Below, piece by piece: positions 45,896-60,265 of a DNA stretch of 64,000 nt. Source of the DNA: Saururus chinensis (lineage: Eukaryota > Streptophyta > Magnoliopsida > Piperales > Saururaceae); contig CP141142.1 of the NCBI GenBank assembly GCA_035235625.1, forward strand, positions 47,099,644 to 47,163,643. Reading direction: 5' to 3'. The notes under the pieces were generated by a model. That model had not been told where the DNA came from, ran no database searches, and saw only the letters and a program-made list of their open reading frames with translations. Position numbers and translations under genes: made by a program. Each line of letters starts with the position of its first letter. Position 1 is the stretch's first letter.

Positions 45896-48070
45896 TAGGG
45901 TTGTAAGAAACATGGGCAGGCCCGAAGCCCGGCCCGACCCGGCCTGAAATTTTGTATCATTGGGCTTTAAAATTTGGTGAATAAAACAGGCCGGGCTTAA
46001 AATTTTAAGATTTAAGAAATTTTGGGCCGGGCTCGGGCCTGGGTAAAAAATTCTTAAAAGCCCGGTCTGGCCCGTTCTAGCCCGTTTAAACCATTGTCAT
46101 TCACCATTTTAATCGTGCGGTACTACGTGGTTTGGTATCATCGGATAATTCTTCCGCCGCTATGCAGACTGCAGCCCTAGCTCCCAGCATGCCTTCGAGG
46201 TCTCCGACCGGATTTCCCGCCTCGTCACCACTGATCCGGTCCGTTTCCTCCCCCCCTCCTAGCTCCAGCTCCCTTCTATCTTTCTATTGTCTAGCAATTT
46301 GGTGCAGTTTTTCAACGTGTATGTTTGCTAACAGTAGTGCTGCTGGACTACTTGCGATCTTCATGAACTTGTAAGTTGAGGATCGGGATTTTTAAGTATA
46401 TAAATAAAAGAAAAATGTTTCTTTTTTGGTTTTATCCCAGCTGGGTTGGAATTCTTTTCTAGAATAGAGGAGGCTGGATGGTGGGGATTAGAGAGAAAGC
46501 AGAAGACTTTTTATGTTTATCGCGGTAAAATTGTTTGAACTTGAGTATTTTTTGTGTCGACGGTTTAATTGCATATGTTGGTCTGTCGCTTCATACAATT
46601 ATTGAGCAGTCCAAAAAAAAAAAAAGCATTCCACAACCTGAGGTACTCAGAGACGAATGCATGAAATTATCAATTTTACGTAATTACTTCTGGCCAGTGG
46701 TCAATTTTCGCGGTTTCATTACATCTTTCAATTTGCCACCATGTCTAACGAAAAGACTGGGAATGCAGCTACTAATTATTCTCTTTTTTTTTAGTCCAGT
46801 GAAGAAGAATCAGTAACATTCGGATCTTTTCATAATAATTAGCTGAATTTTTTGGTGTCTGAGTTATCTAATTACCTCTTAAGGTAGCTTTGGATTTATG
46901 CCCTTGTGAAGGCTTTCTTTCTATTCTTAACTGGTAAACGAGAAAACTTGTGAGTTTGTGCTGCTGGTATCTTTTATCCTGCGCGGTGAGACTTAATCAT
47001 CCTCTCTTTTTCGATTGGTGATTTTACTCTGTTTCATTTGGCAGGCCTTCAGCGACGAGGATAGAGCAATGCTGGACCAGAAAGAATTATTTAGAAACAC
47101 TTTGAGGAAAGCAGCCCATGCATGGAAGCATATCAATGAGCTCCGTCTTACAGGTTTCCCTACTTTATGGATTATGCTCTCAGGATAAAGTGCTGCTCAT
47201 TTGTTTTTTTAAGACATGTAAGAATCTAACAGAGTTTATTGCATGGCAGAGGAAGAAGCATCAAAGTTAAGGTTTTTTGTGGATGAACCTGCTTACACGG
47301 ATCTACACTGAGTGAGTATTTGTTTCCTGAAAGATTTCCATTATGAACTATATTACAGTGTTCATTTTCTTATTAGCATTGAATTTGGGAAGCTTGCAAT
47401 ATTTTTAAATGTGGTTAGTCACTTGTCAGAGCCTACATCTTAAGAAATTTAAGTCACTAGTACTTTGAATCAATTCTGTATCCAGGGCATGTTTGTTCCC
47501 GCTATTAAAGGGCAAGGAACAGATGAGCAGCAAAAGAAATGGCTTCCATTGGCTGATAAGATGCAAATAATTGGTTGTTAATAGTTTCCCCGCCGCTCTC
47601 CTGCTTCTTCCATCGTCTCTTGCTTCTTCTGCCATTCAGCAGCCCTATTTGCGGTGCAAAGATGTGTTTTTTACTATAGACGTGGAGAAAGGGCCCATTT
47701 CCTCAATCTGTTTCAAGTCAGGTATGCTTCATTGCATTGTTTATAATTCTTGTTATATGGAGGCTGACTGTTAATTTGAATTTGTATTTTCATTTCCGGA
47801 TTAAATCAATATGCAGTCTTACAGGTCGGCTACTTTAAACTTTTACTCATAGTCATAATTGACGAAGGTTTTGGTATTTGCTTCCTGACATTCCTGCTGC
47901 GATTTCTGCCCGAAAGCCCGTGGCCCGGTCCGAGCCCATTGAAATTTTGGGCTGGGCCGAAATTTTGAACTTAGTTATGAGCTTTGAGCCCAATTTTGAA
48001 ATTGTCTTTTTTTATGGGCCGGGCTTCGGCTTACCTCAGCCCGTCAGGGCCCGACCCGCTTGCAGCCCTA
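45896..48070. mobile_element. Non-autonomous hAT element carrying captured acyl-CoA oxidase exons
   Basis: The ends TAGGGTTGTAAG and CTTGCAGCCCTA (reverse complement TAGGGCTGCAAG) are hAT-type TIRs. The flanking 8 bp CTTAGCAG is perfectly duplicated (45888-45895 and 48071-48078). Subterminal regions are full of GGCCCGGCC/GGGCTTTAAAA motifs in opposite orientation (45915-46080, 47905-48065). The interior (46180-47575) holds exons and introns of an acyl-CoA oxidase 1-like gene plus other GC-rich scraps (47580-47720). No transposase is present. The right end lies 68 bp before the IPMDH start codon. Confidence 0.88.
46185..47574 (+). pseudogene. Acyl-CoA oxidase 1 (ACX1)-like 5' gene fragment inside hAT element
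   Basis: Four exon pieces in ACX1 order. 46185-46238 reads QHAFEVSDRISRLVTTDP. 47045-47153 reads DEDRAMLDQKELFRNTLRKA then HAWKHINELRLT. About 47250-47310 reads EEEASKLRFFVDEPAYTDLH. 47486-47574 reads MFVPAIKGQGTDEQQKKWLP then ADKMQIIG. Intron borders are mostly kept (GGCAG|GCC, TTACAG|GT, TCCAG|GGC), so capture was at the DNA level. The true gene encodes about 660 residues of a peroxisomal flavoenzyme of beta-oxidation. Here only roughly residues 30-140 are represented, and neither the start region nor the catalytic C-terminal half is present, so no enzyme is made. Confidence 0.87.
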
Positions 48071-48138
48071 CTTAGCAGGGTTTAACAACACGCACGACGT
48101 TGCCATCTTGCTCACTCCCAGCGCAGAGAAGAACCCAC

Positions 48139-52322
<4,184 letters not shown>

Positions 52323-52885
52323 GTATAGATATAGAAGAAACGAACCCAACATTAAGCTAGATGGCAAAGGTAGCTGGAGACTTGTGCAACTCCTAGCTGG
52401 AGATTTTGCAAAAGTTGGGATGCTTCTGATGCGTATTGGAGGCCAATGATATAATTTAAGGTTAACAGCTGTCCAAGTGGATTGATTTATGCCGTTTCCA
52501 ATGATGCTGCAACAAATCTTGTGTTATTAGTTGATTATGTAAGTTTTTTGCTTAGAGAATTTTAAGTTATTCAGATCTTAAATTTTTCATCATTTTTCTT
52601 CAATTATTTGGGTTGGAGTGCATTACGGGTCAAACGTGTGTTGAAGATATAGTTTGTGTTTGTAACTAGTGGTTACCGACATCTGAAAGCTTTTCTGTAT
52701 TTTGCACAATGAAGATTTTCGCTAATGCAACAGCTTGAAGAAAAGCTCTGCGATATGTGCCTCTCTGGTAAAATACTCGTCTTTTACCTTCCGGAATTGT
52801 ACACGGTTTGTCTTCCAGCAAGGTGTTCGACTATCTTAGCACGGCAAATATACCTCAATCAATCAAGTTTTTGGTATCCAATTTA
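52323..52885 (+). other. IPMDH 3' untranslated region and flank
   Basis: AT-rich sequence after the stop, with no reading frame of interest. Confidence 0.4.
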
Positions 52886-53230
52886 AGTTCTCCACTCATG
52901 GTATTAATCATTAGTTTTCTTGCCCCTATACTCTTGAGCAGAATGGAGTAGCTAAGAGAAAACATCGGCATGTCACAGAGACAATAATTTCTCTTTTGCT
53001 CACTGCTCATATGCCTTTAAAATTCTAGTCATAGGCTGTATGTACTATGTACACTCTTTTCTTCGAGTGTTTGGGTGCAAGTGTTTTCCTTGGCTCTGAC
53101 CATATGCTCAAGGAACTAAGGTCCAAACTATGTGTTTTTCTAGGCTACTCATCTTCATCCAAAGGACATCGATGTCTTGAGCTTACTTCATCTCAAGTGT
53201 TTATTTCTCAACATGTTTCTGTTTTGTGAA
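52886..53230 (+). mobile_element. Ty1/copia integrase-region relic
   Basis: The translated stretch shows copia integrase C-terminal words: EQNGVAKRKHRHVTET, then LRSKLCVFLGYSSSSKGHRC and SSQVFISQHVSV, which in copia follow the EQNG...KNRH motif. No LTRs or other parts are adjacent. It is a small, broken, old fragment between IPMDH and the formin. Confidence 0.75.
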
Positions 53231-54290
53231 TGTTTTTACATTTGCAGTTTTATCTAAAACTGATTCTTTAATATCGAACTCTTCTCAAATGTTATCTTAT
53301 GGATGCTACTTGGCCAAATTAAAATTAGTTTATTTTAAAAAATTAAATAAAATACTTATTTTGAGATGGAGGGAGAGATATCCTAATAAAAATTGGGTCA
53401 TTTTGCTAATCCTACAGTGGAACCCGTCCAACAATAATAAAATCGCAACACCCACATAAATCCAACCACTATGTATCACCACATATTGTTATACACCAAT
53501 AATCCAAAAATTGTCGCAAGAGCTTTCTGTGAGTAAGCATGAAAACAATGTTTGAATTGCATCCAAGGTGAGAAGCTTGTTGATGTTGGGGTCGGTGAAC
53601 TCCCACTTGCTTTCCATGCAGAGCTTATAAAATTGATAATCAAAAGCGAGACAACTGCCGACATCAGAAAGAAGGAAAGGGAATAGCGAACCAAACACCC
53701 AATCAGCCTTTTTGTTAACCCTTTTCTGAGAAATTTTTACATTTTTTATCGTTTCTGTTACATTTTTTTTATTTTGAAAAAAATTTAAGTGTTAGGCGCA
53801 GGTGCTCGTTTGCCCTCAGATGGAGCTCTAACTATTGCGTCAGATTAGGGGGTGGGCTGGCGCATCTAAACTCATCTGCGCTGTAAGTAACATGCGCAAC
53901 ACAATTACACTATTGCCTAAATCTAAACATGTCTGCCGCTTGAGTAATATGCACCATCCGATTGAAATCGCACGTATCTAGTGCACATGTTTGTCACATG
54001 CTCTATTCCATCTCACTTTCAGTTGCCCTTTAGGCGTGCCTAGAGCTGCATGTACACTTTTTAATTTTAAAAAAAATTCACCCCTTTGAGAAATGGTTGT
54101 AATCCTGTATTTTACAGGAAAGGGGATGAATTTCCATGAGTTGAGTTCACCTGAAAGCTACATAAGAGTGCCCATTCTAAGTTGGTAAGGTTACACATTT
54201 GTTCAGTTGATCTCTTTCTTTTGAATTTGTAAATAGGTTGGCTTGTTTTCATGTGAACCTGGTCCTGCTTTGATCAAGTCATGACTACAT
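53231..54290. other. Intergenic DNA, one unassigned minus-strand open frame
   Basis: A 69-codon minus-strand frame (53489-53698; MFGSLFPFLLSDVGSCLAF..., WEFTDPNINKLLTLDAIQ) is not obviously random in composition, but I cannot assign it to a family. Half a Stowaway-like sequence (GATGGAGGGAGAG at about 53366) also lies here. Confidence 0.3.
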
Positions 54291-54292
54291 AT

Positions 54293-55015
54293 AAATTGTT
54301 CTCTGACGTCTAAGCACTGCAACATTAATATATTCCTGGGAGAAAGGTCTTGAATCTAGACATACAAAACTAATCAGACATGAGCACTTGCATTCAAGTT
54401 CATTTTAACAAGCATTTCTTATCGAGTAATGATGAATCTTCTTCAAAAATCTCACTGTGCATCACCACCGTTGATGAGTGATGTCAAAATGCGCGCGGTG
54501 ATGATGCATACATTGAGTTCTAAAGTGAGATTTTTGACAGATAAGGAGCATTTTCCTATCTTCTTGTTGCGGTGGAGATCATTTTACTAATTTACTCAGT
54601 CTTCCAGTGGATTAAGAACTGGTAAACTCACGAAAGTATGAATGTGACAAATAACTCATTAGCTTTTTCAAGAAAATATGAGCTCCAAGTCTGAAACATA
54701 TTGTAATAAAAATATGTATTTCTAAGATACCTTTGAATATGTTCTAAATTGAACGGGTATATTTCTCTGATGTCTAAGCACTACAAGTCTACAACATTAA
54801 TATATTTCAGGGATAGATCATGAATTTAAATATAAAATTAATCAAATACGTTTTAACGAGCTTATCTTATTATTGCGGTGGAAGTTCATTTTACCCAGTC
54901 TTCCAGTCAATTAAGAACTGGTAAACTGATGAAAGTATGTACGGATTTGACAAGCTATTCATTAGCTTTTTCAAAAGACTGAGCTCAAGTCTGAAAAAGG
55001 ATTGTAATAAAAAAG
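54293..55015 (+). repeat. Degenerate tandem duplication with an inserted inverted repeat
   Basis: Copy A (about 54293-54720) and copy B (about 54757-55015) share GTCTAAGCACT.CAA, CATTAATATATT, TTGCGGTGGA, CAGTCTTCCAGT, TTAAGAACTGGTAAACT and TCATTAGCTTTTTCAA in the same order. Copy A is longer because of a roughly 120-bp segment at 54430-54550 whose ends (CAAAAATCTCACT / AGTGAGATTTTTG) are inverted repeats, probably a small MITE that entered after duplication. Confidence 0.7.
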
Positions 55016-56541
55016 AAGTCTGAAAAGGATGTATTAAGGGTGCACTGTTTCTGTAAGGTATAGACATTAAATTGCTTAAAGTATGGTCTAGCTACAAAAC
55101 ACCATATGCATGTATCAGCTTTCAATTCATCATAACAAAGGGAGTGAAAGAGAGGAGTAAGAGCCAACATTGATTGTGATACAAAATACATTTTACCTAA
55201 AAAACATACTCAAGGATGTACATCTAACTGGCTACAATAACGTGGACATGATTCAATTCACCGTTGATATTTCATGTGAGCTCTCTTCTGACTTCTCTGT
55301 AGCACATCGGTATCAAAGGAGAATGGGGTACTTCCTTCACAAGGTTTTCATGCATGTTTATGGACTTCCAGTGCCACTTTTTATTTGTGCTAGCTCTAGT
55401 ACTGAATCTGAATCGATGAAAATGCATCAACAAGGTGAGAATTGAATCAACAGATCGCTCTTAATCTAATCCCCTGCTCACCACTCAAATTTTTAAGATT
55501 TTTTGTCCTCTTACCTGGTCTCTACTAGGATATCTTCTACCAGTTAGGAATCGGGGCGGTTGATCGTAAGGATCAACGGTGCACACACTAGTACATTTTA
55601 ATGTAGAACGTACACATTAGTACATGCACCATAAATTCTTATGATCCACAGTGCATAACACATTAATGCATGCACTATTGATTCTTATGATCAGCTGGAA
55701 GGTATCCCTCCGAACATCCTCCATAACGACCTTCAATTTGACATTGGGTGGGTGCTAAACCCCACATTGTTAGAGAATGTGGTTACGTAAGAAGGGGTAA
55801 TTAAGATATCACTTTCTGTCTCTTGCTCCTCATTCAATGCAATGTACCACAAAAAGTGGGTCACAACTCACAAGCCAGCCTTCTAAGCGCGTCCAGAACT
55901 GAATGCTTGCATTGCAGTGCCTTGGGATTATTCATGTCAAATTTGAACCCAAAAATCAAAAAGATTATGCATCCCAAATCAAGAAGAAGATTTGAATGTT
56001 AAACGAAAGAAAAGTTCTGAGGTTCAACTGCTGGAAGGCCTCGAAAGTCAATGTACTTGAAATGCAAGATTTAGAGTTTGACCGAATACTGGGATTTGAT
56101 TAACTGCTATCTTTGGTCAGGGACAGATTGATACTGTTTTCATTAGAAGGCTCTAATTAGCATATTTCCTTAGTATCTAATTGGACTTTCATCAGACTTC
56201 TGAATACAACTTCCTCCTGCCCACAAAAAAAATTGAAATAAGACCCTTCTTCCCCCAATACATGTGTACATTGATTATTCTTTTGAGAAGAAGCAAATCA
56301 AGTTATTCTTCACCAAGAAAAGAAGATACAAGAGGATTATCAACAAATAAAAATGGAAGCAACAACAGATATATTTTTGCTCCAAACAGGCAAAAGAATA
56401 AATGAACCTAAAAATTAAAAAATAGAAATATTTCCACCACTTAGCCGCAAATTAGACAATTAAACTTGCTCAAGGAACCCCATCCCATTGCCAATAATAT
56501 TGATATGTACAAGACCTCGATTGCTTAAGTTTTCGTATTAA
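55016..56541. other. Intergenic DNA and 3' flank of the formin gene
   Basis: No gene, RNA or transposon with definable ends was recognised. Repeated words GTACATTTTAATG and ATTCTTATGATC at 55560-55700 form a small local repeat. Confidence 0.35.
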
Positions 56542-59500
56542 TCAAAAATCATCCTCAGAATCACTTGAGCTCTTGGAATTATCTGATAGAAAATGGGCAG
56601 GCAAGACTGGGAACTTCATGGCGGCCTTGTGCTCCGGCGAGCCGACTTGCGACGACTGGCTTCCATTTGCAGCCTGCTGTTGCCTCTTCTTCTGCTGATG
56701 ATTCCTGGCAATGTCCACACAGACCTTGTCCACCATGCCCAGAAAGTCCTTCACTATCACAAACAGCTGTAATGGCTGGAAATTCTTCTCCTTAGACGCC
56801 CCAGATTGGTAGTAGTCGTATGTCTTCTTCACAACCTCCATCACTCTCTCCTCCTCCTCCTTCTCTACCTTAAGCTCCTCCTCCGCCTTGTCCAAGAACC
56901 CTCTCATCTGCCTCACGAACCCTCCGCCCTCCCCGGCCGGTATGTCTGCCACAAACCGCCGGATTTCGCCGACCCGCGCCGACAGCGTCGAGCAGGTGGT
57001 GGCAAAGGAATCGTAGTCTATGCCGGGCGCCTTTTTCACGTTGCCGAATTCTACACTCAGGCCGCCCACCACCGGGAGCCCAAGTAATATGTAGTCCCTC
57101 TCCTCGCCATTATTGTCGGCTGGTCCTGATGGAACGCTGTTACTGCTCAGGCCTAGACTGTGACTCCGGTTGAGTGCACACCTCTTGCCTTCTGATCTCA
57201 CCACCTCCTCCACCACAAAGTGGAGCAACGATGTCTTGCCGTCGGTGCTCTTTACGTCAGACAGCTTCTTCAGGGCCGTTAGGTTGAATGCTCTGGCGTT
57301 GCCTCTGGCAGTGCCGGCGTTCAGCCGATTCCCGGCCTTGAGCACGGCCTCGAGGAGCTTCAAGAAGAGTCCTCGAGTTCTTAGCTCCTTGCATGCGAGC
57401 TCCAAAGTTTGTAACGAGTCCTTGAGGTGTTGGACCTCGGAGGCGTAGGTTGTCCTGAAGTACATGGCGTCCAGGCGCTTGAAGGGGGAGCGTACGCTTC
57501 TCAAGAGATGGTAGAGGAAGGATTCAGCGTCGGCGAGCTTCGACGGGTTGCCGGCGAAGTCGAGGATCCTCGCCTCCTCCTCGTCGGAGGGGGCTATCTT
57601 GGTGAGCTTCTCCAGCGCGTCGGAGCTCAGCCCTTGCCCCTCCAGGAGGGCATCCAGGATCTCCTGCCGGCTTATGGCAAGAGACCTGAGTACAATGGCA
57701 GTGTTCTGTGACTTACGGGGGTCGAGGAGGAAAGTCTGCGCCACAGCGCCGCCAGTACTGGACTGGCCAGGGGCGGAGGAGGCATTGTTAGCCTCGGGGG
57801 TCTTGGACTTGCGGTTGGTAGCCACATAGCCGAACAAGGCCTCCATGAGATCATTGTCAAAGCTATACACAACAAGTAAAGAGGACCATAAGAGGCTATG
57901 CAAATTTAAGGGGAAAGAAGCTATAACGTAAAAGTTAGAAAGAGCTAGATTTTGCATGAATTAGGGTTTACGCACGTCCTTGTGAGCTTAGACATTATTC
58001 GTTATTAAATTTCGATTTAACGATGTACATAATCAAAGCAAACAAGTTAAATTATTACTTGCCCCAAGCTTAAGGTTTAGGTTAGTTGGTTGAGACTTTA
58101 ATATTTACGTCAAAAGAAAGCATTAAGAAAAATTTGTGCCTAAACAATGAACATTGCATTGTTAGTTACTTCTTAAATATGGTAGTTTTTTCTTATCAGA
58201 CCCACAATGGAAACTTAAGAAGGGCTCATCAAAAAGTCAAGATGGCCTATGCATGAAACAGGTTTTGCACCATTGACATTAAAGTGGTAGGTCAAATGTT
58301 TGTTGTTGTCTCTTGCCTCTCTTGTGCTAAAAGTCTTTGATTTGTTGATCAAAATGGGAGTAAAAAAAGTTTGGCTAAGAATTCATTAGCAGAGATGGAG
58401 GAGGTGAGGTCAACTACTTACTGGAAGGAACCGCTACCAAGCTTGTCCCACACCATGGAGTGGTCGGCGTTGGCGTTCACCTTGTCCCAGTGCAATGGCT
58501 TCAGCTTCGCCTGCTCTCCGGCGCCGCCCCTCCCCTCCGATGGATTCTCCAATGTCCCTCTTGACACTGCCCGAAGTGGCACCGGAGGTGGCCTTGAGGA
58601 TGAAGCCGCAGATCCACCTGGCCGAGGTGGTGGCGGCGGCGGAGGTGCTGTGGTTCGGGGAAAGGGAGGTGGTGGTGGCCGAGGCGGAGATGGGTCTTTC
58701 TTGACAGTAGCCACCTGTGAAGGGGGCGCTGCAGGTGGCATAGGAGGAGTTGGCGGAGGTGGTGGCGGTGGAGGTGCTGTGGTCTTAGGAAAGGGAGGTG
58801 GTGGTGGCCGTGGCGCAGATGGTTCCTTGTTGACAGCAGCCACCTGTAAAGGCGGCGCTGCCTGAGGCATAAGAGGAGCTGGTGGCGGTGATTGTGACGC
58901 AGGAGCTACTGATGCTGCAATGGAGGCAAAAGTAGTGGGCGGCGCACGAGGCCAACTAGGAGGAGGGGGGAGAGGAGGTCCACGAGGAGGAGACTGAAGG
59001 TTGCTGCCCGACATGTCGGAGGCCTCGTCAAAGAGGCGGTGGCGGTGGCGGTGGGTGGAGCTCAGCGAATCCGAGGACAGAAGAGGGATCTCCTGAACAC
59101 GACTGGAATACTTCTTTGACGACCGTCGAGTCCCTGCTCCTCCTCCTTCTCCATCATCATCATCAGTATCATTTTCGTCTCGGGCTCCTCCTCGGCCGGG
59201 TTGCTGGGCCTCAACGACCTTCTTCTGGAGGCTGCTCTTCCTATGCCCACCACTCTCGAGCTTCCTCCAGTAGAGCACGTCCAGCCCATTCTCGTCTACT
59301 ATCACCCCCTTGAGCCTCCTCTCAAACTTGAATGTATCGCGCGACACTCTGGTGTCATAGCCACTATACGGGTTCTCCTTCGACGAGGATTTCTTCTTCT
59401 CCCTGCGCCTGGAGGAGGCTCTTCGCAGGACCAAGAACAGGACGGCGGAGAGAACGAGGGTGCTGGCGGCAGTAGCGACCACGGCCTTTGTAACTTTGGC

Positions 59501-59740
59501 CTTATCATCGGATGACGACCTAGTCGTCAGGTTGCTGGGAGGAGCTGGGGCTGGGGCAACGGAGGGCGGCGGTGGAAGAAGAGTGGGCGGTGGTGGAGGT
59601 TGCTGGACGGCCGGGAAGGTACCTCTTGGGAATGGATAGTGGGTCTCGATGTTCTGTGGGGAGTCATCAGCAGCGGAAGGAGATAGGAGAAGGGACAGAG
59701 AGAGAAGGAAGAGAAGAAGACTTGTGAAGATACAAGTCAT
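56542..59740 (-). CDS. Class I formin-like protein (two exons, 879 aa)
   Basis: Formins nucleate and processively elongate actin filaments. Class I plant formins do so at the plasma membrane or endomembranes. Exon 1 (59740-58422) encodes a signal peptide (MTCIFTSLLLFLLSLSLLLS, cleavage near residue 24), a short Pro-rich extracellular part, and a transmembrane segment at about residues 86-106 (AVVATAASTLVLSAVLFLVL). A basic juxtamembrane RRREKKK and a long Pro-rich FH1 follow. Exon 2 (57862-56542) encodes nearly all of FH2, which starts with LKPLHWDKVNA at the end of exon 1. FH2 marks: DLMEALFGYVATNRKS, RQEILDALLEGQGLS, FKRLDAMYF, LLEAVLKAGNRLNAGTARGN, AFNLTALKKLSDVKSTDGKT, LHFVVEEVVRSEG. The intron (57863-58421) has GTAAGT and TATAG borders, and the joined length is 2640 nt. 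There is no PTEN domain, so it is class I. All hallmark parts are present; likely functional. Confidence 0.94.
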
Positions 59741-60045
59741 GGGAAGAAGAAGAAGAAAAAATTTGCTGTTCTACAGAGATGGAAAGGAGGAAGAGAGTGG
59801 TTTTGTTTGAATCTGTTTTGTCTGTTGTGAGTGGCGATTGGAGAAGAAGAAGACGATGTGAAAATTGGATAGTTTGTGGGATTTGAGTTGAGTGGGGTTT
59901 TGGTTTTTGATAATGGAATAGGGGGTGTTCTTGACGATTTCAAAGAAAGCAGGTGGATGAAGGTGGGATTTCTCCATCTGTCCGGCTGGAGGCTCATCAA
60001 ATGACTCATTTCGCCTGCTCCTCTCCTCGTTGACAATGGCATACA
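59741..60045 (-). promoter_or_regulatory. Formin 5' leader and proximal upstream region
   Basis: On the minus strand the bases before the ATG are CT-rich (CTTCTTCTTCTTC repeats at 59743-59755 and about 59840-59855), a common feature of plant 5' leaders. No convincing TATA box was found, so the transcription start is not defined. Confidence 0.4.
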
Positions 60046-60154
60046 TAGGCTTACTTGTTTGGTTGGTCCGGTTCAGCTTGGTTGGTTGTGTGTTCTAAGG
60101 ATGAAATATGTCGACGATCAATTATAAATTTATTATATAAGGTACATTATTTTA

Positions 60155-60265
60155 ATATTCTCTTCGTCTTATATTAATATTTTTATCTAATTTTTCAAAA
60201 TAAATTATTTTTAATTTAGTTTAAAATTTTTAAATAAAGTTATTAATTTAGGATGAAAGGAGTAA
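60155..60265. mobile_element. Stowaway-like MITE
   Basis: ATATTCTCTTCGTCTTATAT at the left, TAGGATGAAAGGAGTAAAA at the right, about 110 bp with the family interior (TTTTTCAAAATAAATTATTT). Confidence 0.6.

Noticed and set aside
58371-58865. Plus-strand Gly-rich open frame (GGGGGGGAVV)
   Set aside because: It is the antisense of the Pro-rich FH1 codons of the formin exon. High GC keeps several frames open there.
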